Shown here in pieces: positions 17,301 to 24,602 of a stretch of DNA of 35,270 nt. How positions within the stretch are numbered: the stretch's first letter is position 1; each line of letters opens with the position of its first letter. Origin of the DNA: an uncultured Porphyromonadaceae bacterium (GTDB lineage Bacteria; Bacteroidota; Bacteroidia; Bacteroidales; Muribaculaceae); NCBI GenBank assembly GCA_946187345.1, contig CAMHQD010000023.1, forward strand, positions 1 through 35,270, read 5' to 3'. Under the pieces are notes generated by a model. The model ran no database searches and was not told the origin of the DNA. It saw only the letters and a list, made by a program, of their open reading frames with translations. Position numbers and translations under genes: made by a program.

Positions 17301-19402
17301 CAGCCGTAGAGGTTGGTGGGCTGCACCTCGGCGAACGAAGGCTCGTAGACCACGGTGTAGCACGTGGTGCGCGCCTGCGACCCCCATGCCGGCGTGGTCA
17401 TGCCGCTACGTCTGCCGGTCACCTGCTCGCCTTTCCACACTCCGCGCACGTAGTAGTTGCCTGTGGGCTCGTCCTCCGGTGTGAAGTAACTTCCCACGGT
17501 GATGTCCTCGCTGCGGTTGGTGAAGTAGAGGCGCGTGCTCGACGAGCCGTTGTACTCCACCAGCACCACCATCGGGGTGAGTTGCTGCTCCCGGGCGGTC
17601 CACCCCTCGGGGATTCCGCTCGGGCTGTCGGTGGCCCAGCCGGTCATGCCGCGCTTGGTGATGAAGGTGCCCGCGGGGGCGACATCCTCAAGCCAATTGA
17701 GGGTGCAGTCCTCGGCGCTGATGTCGGTGGCGAGGCACTCCACGCGGTTGAGGCTTGAGCAGCCGCTGAACATCATCATGTAGCAGTGGTCGGCGAGTGT
17801 GGCGGCGGGCAGTTTGGGAGCCGTCGTGAGGCTTGTACAGCCCATGAACATCTCGCTATAGCAGCCGCCGGCGAGTGTCGTGGCAGGCAATGCCGGTGCC
17901 TGGGTGAGTGCGGTACAGCCCATGAAGATGCCGTCGTAGCACATCTCGCCCAGCGTGGTGGCGGGCAACGCCGGCGCATTGACCAGGCTGGTGCATCCGA
18001 AGAACATGAACGTGTAGGCGCCCATGGAATTGCTCAGGTCGGTCGCCGGCAGCGCGGGAGCGGTCTCGAGGGCGGCGCAGTCGTTGAACATGTCGTCGTA
18101 GCAGTATTCTCCCAATGTGGTGGCGGGCAACGCCGGCGCGCGGGTGATGCCGTGGCAGCCGGTGAACATGAACGCGTAGCCGTAGGCCGGCACATTGGTC
18201 GCGGGTAGCAATATGTCCTCAGTCGGGTGGTTGCGGATGGTGGTGTTCGGCGACCAGTCGAGCGTACAGAACACGTGGGCGAGGCCGTAGGGGGCCGTGA
18301 ACGTTTCCTTGTCGGCAAAGGTCTCGCCGCCGATGAGGCTCATCATGTTGCCGTACACCATCACGTTGGCGTCAGCAAGAATGTGAATGCCGTCACCGTA
18401 CTCGTCGTTGATTGTGCCCGCCGCGCCGCGCAAGCGCAACTTGTCGCCTTGCGCCAACTCAATCTCGATGGGGTCAGCGTTGCTGGCTGTCCAAGTCGCG
18501 CCGTCGAGGCTGTACTCCATCGTGAGCGCGCCTGGGTTAATGATGGTAACCGTGCCGGCGGCCTCGGCCTCGAGTGTGAGCGGTCGCTCCTCGGCCGTCA
18601 GTGTGGGCTCGGGTATTGGTGAGCCGTTGGCGACGATGGTCCAGCCGCTTGGGCAGTTGCCGCTGTTGCTCATGTTTTTCCACTGGTTGCCGCTCAACTC
18701 TGGGGCCGCGATGAGTGTGCCCGTGCTGCTCACGCCCATCAGCCAGCCAGTGGTGGCGTAATTCGCCGAGGTGTTATAGACGGCGAGGCACTTGACTTGA
18801 CGCAGGCTGGAGCAGTTGACAAACATGTAGTAGTAACAATAGGCGGTGAGCGATTGGGCCGGCAGCGACGGCGCGCGGCGCAGGTTGTAGCAGCCGGAGA
18901 ACATACGCGCGTAGCAGTAACTCGACAGCGTGGTGGCCGGCAGCAGCAATTCCTTGCTCGGGTGACTGCGCAGGCGACCGAAGCACTCGCCGAAGAGGTA
19001 GGCGAACGTGTAACTCTGGCTGAGCGTGGTGAGCGTCGTGTAGCCTGTGGAACTGACGAGGCTCATGACGTTGCCGTAGGCATAGAAGTTGCCGGTCGAC
19101 TTGATTGTTGTGCGCCCCGACGACGACTGATAGTTGCTGTTGGCGTAGGCGGCGTTGTCGCCGCGCAGGCTCACCTTGTCGCCGGCAGTGAGTTCCACGC
19201 TGATGGGGTTCGCGGCACTCGCGACCCATGTGGCACCCTCGTCCACACTGTACTCGATGGTGAGTGCCAGCGGATTGCTGATGTTGATGGTGGTGTTGTC
19301 GATTGCCTCAAGCGTCAGCGGTGTCGCCGTCATGTCGTCGGCTCGCGTCGCTATTGCTCCGGCAAGCAGCAGTGCCATCAGTAGTAATAATTTTTTCATC
19401 AT
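14315..19402 (-). CDS. BspA-like surface protein with DUF285/LRR repeats
   Basis: A 1695-residue protein from ATG 19402 (MMKKLLLLMALLLAGAIATR signal peptide); an in-frame ATG at 19462 would put 20 charged residues before the signal and lies in the terminator. The first third has repeats of the type APALPATTLGEYCYDDMF. The middle (about 600-1450) holds many ~23-residue DUF285 repeats of the type LTSLDVSRWNTxxVTxMxxM with FxxC. A beta-rich region and a tail YDLQGRRVADPTVPGIYIRD ending GRKFIVR follow. That tail resembles the C-terminal sorting or closing motif of exported Bacteroidales proteins. BspA-like proteins are cell-surface adhesins or host-interaction proteins. A 7-bp tandem repeat interrupts the coding region before the tail. 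A strong terminator separates it from the regulator upstream. Confidence 0.92.
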   Translation of the reverse strand: MMKKLLLLMALLLAGAIATRADDMTATPLTLEAIDNTTINISNPLALTIEYSVDEGATWVASAANPISVELTAGDKVSLRGDNAAYANSNYQSSSGRTTIKSTGNFYAYGNVMSLVSSTGYTTLTTLSQSYTFAYLFGECFGRLRSHPSKELLLPATTLSSYCYARMFSGCYNLRRAPSLPAQSLTAYCYYYMFVNCSSLRQVKCLAVYNTSANYATTGWLMGVSSTGTLIAAPELSGNQWKNMSNSGNCPSGWTIVANGSPIPEPTLTAEERPLTLEAEAAGTVTIINPGALTMEYSLDGATWTASNADPIEIELAQGDKLRLRGAAGTINDEYGDGIHILADANVMVYGNMMSLIGGETFADKETFTAPYGLAHVFCTLDWSPNTTIRNHPTEDILLPATNVPAYGYAFMFTGCHGITRAPALPATTLGEYCYDDMFNDCAALETAPALPATDLSNSMGAYTFMFFGCTSLVNAPALPATTLGEMCYDGIFMGCTALTQAPALPATTLAGGCYSEMFMGCTSLTTAPKLPAATLADHCYMMMFSGCSSLNRVECLATDISAEDCTLNWLEDVAPAGTFITKRGMTGWATDSPSGIPEGWTAREQQLTPMVVLVEYNGSSSTRLYFTNRSEDITVGSYFTPEDEPTGNYYVRGVWKGEQVTGRRSGMTTPAWGSQARTTCYTVVYEPSFAEVQPTNLYGWYSNFTRLNTIIGAENLDTSKADFFNNMCYNCTNLRSIDVSHFDTSNATRMDDMFFNCTYLTEITGLENFDTRNVESMSYMFYNCRQLAGIESDIAGWNTANCSSFGYMFYDCRALGALDLSGWDTASVTGMGYMFYNCYNITSLDVSTWNTAKVTSMEDTFYGCKRLTTIDVSRWDTGKVTNIAGMFFNCTGLTSLDVSRWNTINVTNFNSAFRNCSALTTLDVSRFDTRNATQMISVFLGCSGLTSLDLSNFYTSNVTSMGGMFNGCTRLQSVTVSNLWSTANVTSSGNMFTGCTAIVGEDGTTLDSNVIDKTNAHYGAGGYLRRGADIALGTQPYVIYDATTTTAYLLQSDTNITADTEFTPDGATEPVTVSNVWYGTAVTEPTGTYEGPTWASALSYKATAVKIQPSFAAVKPTNTVEWFSLYYLETLDGIEYLDTSEVTDMFSMFSDAQQLTSIDVSHFDTRKVTNMGYMFSSCINTTEIIGIENFDTGNVTNMGGVFYGCNSLESLDVSRWNTGKVERMIDLFGGCDKLTSLDLRGWDTSSVTTTSGMFRYCSALEEILGIENLDLANNTYFTYMFNYCEALTSLDLSRWDTSSGMAFNNMFDNCTALTSLNVSGWDFSSMDSGTSNIGDFYRMFAGCTSLGSLDLSTWDTSTVKNATAMFAGCTGLQAVFIGNGWDMSNVDSSDNMFYNCTSIVGQDGTTYDEANTDVAMAHAGEGGYLRDEAPFDAYTLATVLTLDEGNEYHVSSALRVVTVSDDNRHAYVTDEAGTWARLDMDATGLTVGDALVSTVATLDNATTAPALSAVTATPTGDITDVESLIAAIDLAAGFDIPAAGAVVKVTGYYFDGTLRGWHDNSGQSLTLATDYSGTAPAFVNGNKYTVTVALELKEPWSVKGLPSTVNGQRSTVNGQPFIKRSTVNRQRSTYDYDFQNLIGQVISSDVTVETGITDVKTGRPTEGDGITYDLQGRRVADPTVPGIYIRDGRKFIVR
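14514..14602. repeat. 7-bp tandem repeat (GTTGACC/G) inside the surface-protein gene
   Basis: Four units (14514-14541), a 12-bp interruption, six more units (14554-14595) and a degenerate unit. It encodes a STVNGQRSTVNGQ-type stretch between the beta-rich region and the C-terminal tail. Because 7 is not a multiple of 3, gain or loss of a unit would shift the frame and remove the tail. Confidence 0.9.
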
Positions 19403-19405
19403 AGG

Positions 19406-19440
19406 GGAGTTTCGTTTTTCGTTATTCGTTTTTAGTTTTT
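19406..19440. repeat. 7-bp degenerate array upstream of the surface-protein start
   Basis: About five units of the form TTnnTCG/TTTTTAG (for example TTTTTCG, TTATTCG) immediately upstream of ATG 19402, in what should be the untranslated leader. The unit resembles that of the array at 23672-23706. No clear TAnnTTTG box remains between it and the terminator. Confidence 0.7.
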
Positions 19441-19461
19441 TGTGCTGCGAATTTAGCGACA

Positions 19462-19497
19462 AAAAGCGGCACCGGCAATAGAGCCGGTGCCGCTTTT
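19462..19497. terminator. Strong bidirectional Rho-independent terminator
   Basis: AAAAGCGGCACCGGC (19462-19476) pairs perfectly with GCCGGTGCCGCTTTT (19483-19497) around a 6-nt loop. On the minus strand it ends in TTTTT. It should end the histidine kinase/regulator transcript and insulate the surface-protein gene. Confidence 0.88.
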
Positions 19498-19610
19498 GAC
19501 GAAGTGGCCCTCGCGGGTGATAACACTGCCGTTACTCTTGATGAAGTCGCAACATGCGTTTCTCGCAGGGGGCCGGCGCGTGGGCGCGCGGCATGGCCAA
19601 CCGTTGACGC

Positions 19611-19645
19611 CTCCATGCTACGTGCTCCATGCTATATGCTAAAGG
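19611..19645. repeat. 7-bp array overlapping the regulator stop codon
   Basis: Units CTCCATG, CTACGTG, CTCCATG, CTATATG, CTAAAGG. The TAG stop of the LytTR gene (19639-19641) lies in the last unit, so array change could alter the C-terminal end of the regulator. In the 140 bp between here and the terminator no gene is visible. Confidence 0.7.
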
Positions 19646-20361
19646 TGGAGGAGGGCTTCGACGGCGGTTTTTGAGAGGTCGATGGTGAGCAGCGTGCCGG
19701 TGGGGGCGCGCAGCGTACATTGCAGCCGCTTGGCGTTGATGCGGTAGATGAGAGTGGCGTTGACGATGGTGCTGCGGTCGGCGCGCACGAAAGCCGCCGG
19801 GTCAAGTCGTCGCTCGAGGGCGGCGAGGCTCTCGAGGACCGCCTCTTCGCCGTTGAATGTGATAAATCGTGAGTAGTTGCCGTCGGCGCGGATGGCTGCG
19901 ATGTCATCGGGTTCGAGAAAAAGGCGCCCGCTGACGGTGCGCAGCGACAGTTTGCCCGGCATCGGCTCTGTCTCGACGAGACCGGCGCGCTCGATGGCCT
20001 TGGCGATGGCCACGGCGAGGTCGTTGCGGTTGATGGGTTTCATCAGGTAGTCGACGGCGTTCACTTTGATGGCTCCCATCAGGTAGCGGCGGTCGGCATA
20101 GGCGGTAGTGAAGATGACCAGTGGCAGAGGAATGTCGCCGGCTTTGAGTTCGTCAAGCATGGCGATGGTGTCGCGGCCTCGCAGTTGGATGTCGAGCAAG
20201 ACCAGGTCCGGCCGGAGGCGGGCGATGGTCTGCAGGGCGTCGTCGTAGTTGTCGACGGCGGCGATGACCTCAACGTTGTCGCTGAGTTCCTCGAGTTTCT
20301 TGAGCAGGGCGAGCCGCGGCAGGCGCTCGTCCTCCACAACTATTGTTGAGAGTCGTTTCAT
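19639..20361 (-). CDS. LytTR-family response regulator
   Basis: A 240-residue two-domain regulator. The receiver domain (about 5-120) has acidic residues E10/D11, the phosphoacceptor D57 (LVLLDIQL), T85/T86 and K108 (YLMKPI). The LytTR DNA-binding domain (about 138-240) has FLEPDDIAAIRADGNYSRFI and the typical FVRADRSTIVNATLIYRI. It belongs with the histidine kinase encoded just upstream, 95 bp away, and should be phosphorylated by it. LytTR proteins bind pairs of ~9-bp direct repeats, and three 20-bp direct repeats lie directly upstream of this gene. The last codon falls in a 7-bp array. Confidence 0.95.
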   Translation of the reverse strand: MKRLSTIVVEDERLPRLALLKKLEELSDNVEVIAAVDNYDDALQTIARLRPDLVLLDIQLRGRDTIAMLDELKAGDIPLPLVIFTTAYADRRYLMGAIKVNAVDYLMKPINRNDLAVAIAKAIERAGLVETEPMPGKLSLRTVSGRLFLEPDDIAAIRADGNYSRFITFNGEEAVLESLAALERRLDPAAFVRADRSTIVNATLIYRINAKRLQCTLRAPTGTLLTIDLSKTAVEALLHL

Positions 20362-20383
20362 TTTCGTTAGTTGTTATAATTAT

Positions 20384-20453
20384 CAAAACGGCATGGCCGT
20401 TTTGCACACCACTCGGCCGTTTTGCGCACCACTCGGCCGTTTTGCGCATTACT
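20384..20453. promoter_or_regulatory. Three 20-bp direct repeats plus an inverted repeat upstream of the LytTR gene
   Basis: Units at 20394-20413, 20414-20433 and 20434-20453 share GGCCGTTTTGCgCAccACT. The first also forms an inverted repeat CAAAACGGC/GCCGTTTTG (20384-20392 with 20396-20404). The core CCGTTTTG partly matches the LytTR consensus with a GTT centre, and the one-unit spacing (20 bp) is near the usual repeat distance of LytTR sites. It lies 33-92 bp upstream of the regulator start, so autoregulation is plausible. It could instead be a terminator-like element after the kinase gene. Confidence 0.55.
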
Positions 20454-20456
20454 CTT

Positions 20457-23078
20457 TCAAGTGTTTTGACGGTGGAATGAAAAATTCAGTGGGACGGAGA
20501 TCTCGAAGCGGGTGCCGGCCGGGTGGCCGGCGTTGTCGGTGAGGTCAGTGACGGTTTCGATGATGTGACTGCTATTTGCTTGATTGTAAAGCGCAATCTG
20601 TTCATGCAGGATGCGCAGTCCTTGTCCGGTGCTTCCTCCTTGTGTGGCACATCCGGCGGCCGCGGCTCGACCCACGCCGTTATCGGTGACGCTGACGATG
20701 ACGCGGCTGTCGCGCTGCGACACGGCCACGTCCACACGGCCGCCCTCGGCCTTGTTGCCGATGCCGTGCTTGACGGCGTTCTGGCAGTAGGTGTACACCA
20801 CCATCGTGGGCAATAGTGCCTGACGGTCAACACCCTCGTCGATGGTGAGGCTGAATTGGAGTCTGTCGTCAAAGCGCAGTTGTTCCAGTTCGAGGTAGTG
20901 CCGTGCATAGTCGAGTTCGTCGTCCACGCTGCGTGCCGGGCGATCAATGTCAATGAGCGTGCGGTTGGCAAACTCGTTGTAGACCTGCAGATAGTGCATC
21001 GCGTTCTCGTTGTCGTTGTTCATCAGGAAGTACTCGATGCCGGCGAGAACGTTGCTGTGGAAGTGGGGGATTGCCTTGAGCCGGATGGAGTTGATCTGCA
21101 GTCCCTTGAGTTTGGTCTCGCGTTGCAGGTGCTCCAACTGTCTTTGGGCGCGTCGCCGCTCAATAAGTCGTGTGATGGCGGCACCACCTGCCACCAAGGC
21201 CAGCACCGCGAGCGCGATGGCCCACCATCGCTTCCACCATGGTCGTGGCTCGCTGATGATGACATCGGCAGGGTTGAGTGCGAGCAGTCGCTCCGGGTTG
21301 AAGGAGGTCATTTCCTCCAATCCTGCCAGCCAAACGGTTCCATCCGGTTGCTCGACCATCGGCGCGTTTTGCGGCTCAATCATCGTGAATCCGTTTGTGT
21401 GGTCAAAGCGCGCGATGCGGCCTGTGGGCTCGCCGTCGCCATCGAGCCGCGCCACAAGCAGCGTGTTGAGCGTTGCCACAACAAGAAAACTGCGTGGCGA
21501 CACGTGCAGCGAGCGCACCTCATGTCCGCTGAGCAAGGGTTGCATCGCCTTCAAGTGCTTGATTTCCGCGTTATTAATGACAAACACGCTGTCCACCGTC
21601 GCATAGTAGATGCGGCCTTTATCGTCGTGGCTCATGGTGGTGATGATGGCGTGGTCGCCTGCGATAACCTGTGTTGTCGTGCCGGCGTTCACGCGGTAAA
21701 GCCCTTTGCTGCCCCCCACCCAGATACTGCCGGTGGCATCGGTTGCGGCACACCACGGCTGATATACGTCGGTGGCAAGAGTGTCAATGGCGCCGCTTGC
21801 CGGGTCATATAGCAACAGGCGCCGGCGGCTGCCGATAATCAAGCGGCCATCGGCTGCGGCCGTGACAAAGCGCAGGCGCTCATCGGCCGTCCACTCCACT
21901 CGCGCGCCGCTGTCGTCGACCGCGGTAAGGACATTGCCGCCTGCCATATACACGGTGTTGTTCACCCTCGCGCTGCCAGGCGAGAAGTAGTTGCCGGTTT
22001 TTATCACATTGGTTTTCCCTGTGATGATGTCGCCGTTCAGAGTGCCCATCACAATCCGCCCATGAGCGTCAACGCCCAACGCACGCGCCAAATCCTCATC
22101 CACTATCTTGTGGTTGACAAACTCGGTGTCGTAGAAAAGGTAGATGCCTTGATAGGTGGCCGCCCAGAGGCGGTCCCAGCGGTCGACCATGATGGCGCGA
22201 ATGAGGTTGTAGCCGGTCGTGAGAGGTTCCACCTCGTGCCCGTCATAGCGGTAGATGGTGTGTGCGTCGGCAATGAAGATTGTGCCGTCGCTTCGTTGCC
22301 GTGCCACCAAGCCATAGTCCGGCGCGGCGAAGTCATAGGCCGTGAGTTGCGATAGACTGGTGCCACTCACGCGGTAGATGCCGTCACCGGCGAAGGCGAG
22401 CAGTTTGCCCTGCCATCGTTGTAGGCAATAGATATTATTCTTGTCACTGATTACCCGTGGGTTTCCATTCTTGGCAACGTACAACCCCTGGCTTGTGGGA
22501 ATATATATCGTCTTGTCGCTGTCAACAAACAGTTTGCGGTCAGGCTCCATCAAGTCAAGCACATCCGACGCGCCCCACTGGGACGGTTCTTCTGTTTCAC
22601 CACTTGCCGCTGAAACAGAAGAACCGTCCCCGTGTTTCACCAGCCTCCTGTTCCTCTCATCGCGGTCTTCAAGCAGAATGAGGCTATCCGGCAAGTCCAC
22701 GCTGTTGAAATTGTTATAGAGCCACGAGCGGTCGGGAGCGTATTGCGTAGGCGTGGCCTGCTCGCCGTCCACCGTCCACATCCTCACAAATCCCAAGGCC
22801 GTCACCTGGCCGCGCGGCCCACGTTTGAAGCCCACGATGTTCTCGCGCTTGCCGCGCAGGTAGGGTCTCAGCGATATGCCGTCATAACGTGCGAAGCCCG
22901 ACAGTGTTCCCACCCAGATGTAGCCACGGTCGTCCTGCCACAACGCTTCTGTCTGCATCTGCGGCAGTCCGTCGGCGGTGGTGAACCGGCGGCAACTCAC
23001 CTCGTCGACGACTGCATCCGCAGCCGCCACGGTTAGTGTCGTCGCTATCAGTATCGTTATGAATAATATCGGTCTCAT
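20457..23078 (-). CDS. Propeller-sensor histidine kinase (LytS/YehU-type)
   Basis: An 873-residue membrane kinase starting at ATG 23078 (MRPILFITILIATTL signal). The alternative ATG at 23105 would fall inside the -7 box. The periplasmic half (about 25-620) carries two-component propeller repeats, for example FTTADGLPQMQTEALWQDDR followed by GYIWVGTLSG. One TM helix lies at about 627-647 (WWAIALAVLALVAGGAAI). A coiled coil leads to the His_kinase domain with IPHFHSN, where the normal motif is NPHFxFN. The ATP site has YCQNAVKHGIG and DNGVG, and GQGLRILHEQI is the G2-like box. It pairs with the LytTR regulator. These sensors often detect sugars or envelope signals. The PHFHSN variant still has the likely phospho-His. 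A palindrome is inserted in the sensor coding region. Confidence 0.93.
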   Translation of the reverse strand: MRPILFITILIATTLTVAAADAVVDEVSCRRFTTADGLPQMQTEALWQDDRGYIWVGTLSGFARYDGISLRPYLRGKRENIVGFKRGPRGQVTALGFVRMWTVDGEQATPTQYAPDRSWLYNNFNSVDLPDSLILLEDRDERNRRLVKHGDGSSVSAASGETEEPSQWGASDVLDLMEPDRKLFVDSDKTIYIPTSQGLYVAKNGNPRVISDKNNIYCLQRWQGKLLAFAGDGIYRVSGTSLSQLTAYDFAAPDYGLVARQRSDGTIFIADAHTIYRYDGHEVEPLTTGYNLIRAIMVDRWDRLWAATYQGIYLFYDTEFVNHKIVDEDLARALGVDAHGRIVMGTLNGDIITGKTNVIKTGNYFSPGSARVNNTVYMAGGNVLTAVDDSGARVEWTADERLRFVTAAADGRLIIGSRRRLLLYDPASGAIDTLATDVYQPWCAATDATGSIWVGGSKGLYRVNAGTTTQVIAGDHAIITTMSHDDKGRIYYATVDSVFVINNAEIKHLKAMQPLLSGHEVRSLHVSPRSFLVVATLNTLLVARLDGDGEPTGRIARFDHTNGFTMIEPQNAPMVEQPDGTVWLAGLEEMTSFNPERLLALNPADVIISEPRPWWKRWWAIALAVLALVAGGAAITRLIERRRAQRQLEHLQRETKLKGLQINSIRLKAIPHFHSNVLAGIEYFLMNNDNENAMHYLQVYNEFANRTLIDIDRPARSVDDELDYARHYLELEQLRFDDRLQFSLTIDEGVDRQALLPTMVVYTYCQNAVKHGIGNKAEGGRVDVAVSQRDSRVIVSVTDNGVGRAAAAGCATQGGSTGQGLRILHEQIALYNQANSSHIIETVTDLTDNAGHPAGTRFEISVPLNFSFHRQNT
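22576..22634. repeat. REP-like palindrome inserted in the sensor kinase gene
   Basis: A 20-bp perfect inverted repeat (22580-22599 with 22611-22630, loop 11 nt), extended to 24 bp with one mismatch. Read on the minus strand it starts CACGGGGACGGTTCTTCTG. It keeps the reading frame and encodes HGDGSSVSAASGETEEPSQ, a polar loop between propeller blades. One arm carries the motif also found at 14120-14134. Confidence 0.8.
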
Positions 23079-23102
23079 AAGCAAGCAAATCATTTGTTCA
23101 TG

Positions 23103-23133
23103 CAAAAATACTACATTCCTTTTTATCGCACAA
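23103..23133 (-). promoter_or_regulatory. Histidine kinase promoter
   Basis: TATTTTTG (-7, 23110 to 23103) preceded by TTG (-33, 23133 to 23131) with a 20-bp spacer: the full Bacteroidetes promoter arrangement. It supports the translation start at 23078 and makes the start at 23105 unlikely. Confidence 0.75.
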
Positions 23134-23242
23134 GTTTTGCGTTATAGCCTTTGACTCTTTCATTATCTCGTCAATACTATCAGACTTCTCGTCAACAATA
23201 GCGGCGGTTTTATCAATAATTAACGACTAACGTCAGGTTTAG

Positions 23243-23305
23243 AAGAAAACAAGGACAACAAGGACAAGAGATAATTGTCGTTGTCCTTATTGTCCTTGTT
23301 TTCTT
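23243..23305. terminator. Long intergenic hairpin, likely terminator
   Basis: A 25-bp stem with one mismatch (23243-23267 with 23281-23305) and a 13-nt loop, built from doubled AAGGACAA units. It lies 24 bp after the stop of the DUF4105 gene and before the kinase promoter. The U-rich arm (TTGTTTTCTT) supports termination in the minus direction. Confidence 0.75.
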
Positions 23306-23328
23306 AGGAATAAATCGGGTTGCGGAGT

Positions 23329-24531
23329 TCAGCGTGATATAAGGTGATTGAGGCAAGAGATTGTGGCAAGTGCTCCGATGGGGAGGAACGCTACGTTGCC
23401 CACCTGCGGCACAAAAGGCCAGGCGACAAGCGCCACGAGCGGCATCGCTCCCGCAATGGCGAGCACGATTGTCTTCCACCGGCTCCTCCCAAAGGAGGAA
23501 TGACCGGTTTGGAAAGTGGCGATGGCGGCAAGCAGGTAGATGGGGTTTAACCACAACAGGTTCCAGTTGGGTGAGGTGGCCTCGTGGGTGGAGACAAACA
23601 CGAGATAACACAGCAGGCAGCCAAGCAGGCCGAGCACAATGAGAATGACGGTGTCCAAAATGTGAAGCAGGTTTCTCGTTTTTCGTTGTTCGTTTCTCGT
23701 TGTTCGACGTGATGCGTAAAACGAGATACAAATAACTGCTAATAGCAAGAAACAGAGCACAGTCACGGGGTGGAGGAACCATGGCGTGGGTGGGAGGACG
23801 GTGCCATCGTCGTTGCCGTCAACCATGACGCGCGTGCGCGCCACCAGTGGGACACGGTGTCCGTCGCGCTCAATGGTCGCGCCGTCGATGGCGTGCATCA
23901 GTTGCATGGGCACAAACATCGCTTCCCGTCCCGTAATGGGCTTGTCGATCTCGCTGCCGAGGGCGAGGTCAATGCCGAGGCGTTCCCATGGATAGTTGCG
24001 ACAATACCGGTGGATGATGTCGCGCAGGGTGATGGTGGTGGTGTCGGCCTCAAGGGGGGAGTAGCGGATGTCACCCACGACACTCTCCACCATGTCGCGA
24101 GGACGGGTGGAGCAGTTATCGCCGAAGTACCGGTAGCGGTATGTGCGGTTTTCCGGGGCTGAATTGGCGATAAGCGCGGTGGCAAGCGCCGTGGCCTGCT
24201 CTTGAGTGAGGTTGAGATCCTGCTCAACCATCTTGCGGCCATCCATACCCATGGTGGCGTAACTTGCCGGCACAGCCATGCAGAGGTAGTCGGTCTCTCC
24301 GGCCACAAATCGCGCTGTAAAGTTCGGTGCCTCAAAGTTAAACACTCCGTAGTTAAAGTAATAGTCGAAGTCGCTGCCACGCGTTACACGCAGTTCGGCG
24401 TGCCCGTAAAGTTCAAAGATTTCGCTGCCGGGCATGAAAGTGACGAGGCTCACGCGGACTGTGTCTATTTGAGCCGACGCCATCAGAGCCGCGAAGCAAA
24501 GTATGGTGGATAACGAGAATAAGCGCTTCAT
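23329..24531 (-). CDS. DUF4105 (Lnb N-terminal-like) membrane protein
   Basis: A 400-residue protein with a signal peptide (MKRLFSLSTILCFAALMASA). The periplasmic DUF4105/Lnb-N domain (about 22-235) has the characteristic PGSEIFELYGHAELRV (H44) and FGDNCSTRPRD (C140), the His/Cys pair expected at the active site of this papain-like fold. Four or so TM helices follow (about 255-275, 290-312, 322-342, 350-392). The family is found across Bacteroidetes as an envelope protein of unsettled function. A 7-bp repeat encodes the basic loop RRTTRNEQRKTR between the first two TM helices. It lies 71 bp after the lipoprotein gene with a hairpin between. Confidence 0.88.
   Translation of the reverse strand: MKRLFSLSTILCFAALMASAQIDTVRVSLVTFMPGSEIFELYGHAELRVTRGSDFDYYFNYGVFNFEAPNFTARFVAGETDYLCMAVPASYATMGMDGRKMVEQDLNLTQEQATALATALIANSAPENRTYRYRYFGDNCSTRPRDMVESVVGDIRYSPLEADTTTITLRDIIHRYCRNYPWERLGIDLALGSEIDKPITGREAMFVPMQLMHAIDGATIERDGHRVPLVARTRVMVDGNDDGTVLPPTPWFLHPVTVLCFLLLAVICISFYASRRTTRNEQRKTRNLLHILDTVILIVLGLLGCLLCYLVFVSTHEATSPNWNLLWLNPIYLLAAIATFQTGHSSFGRSRWKTIVLAIAGAMPLVALVAWPFVPQVGNVAFLPIGALATISCLNHLISR
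23672..23706. repeat. 7-bp tandem array inside the DUF4105 gene
   Basis: Five units TTTCTCG, TTTTTCG, TTGTTCG, TTTCTCG, TTGTTCG. It encodes a basic cytoplasmic loop. Loss or gain of a unit would frameshift and remove the C-terminal membrane helices while leaving the periplasmic domain and first TM. Confidence 0.85.
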
Positions 24532-24552
24532 TATAAACTAAAATATCGGGGC

Positions 24553-24575
24553 GCAAAGCGGCCAAGCCGCTTTGC
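24553..24575. terminator. Hairpin after the lipoprotein gene
   Basis: GCAAAGCGGC (24553-24562) and GCCGCTTTGC (24566-24575) with a 3-nt loop, 28 bp past the lipoprotein stop. The following minus-strand sequence is CCCCGATATTTTAG, so termination would be partial. Confidence 0.55.
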
Positions 24576-24602
24576 ACTGTAGTCTTTTAACAGATTAATT
24601 GA

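Noticed and set aside
23101-23105. Kinase start at the upstream ATG 23105
   Set aside because: It overlaps the -7 box of a well-formed promoter and would put MHEQMICLL before the signal peptide.
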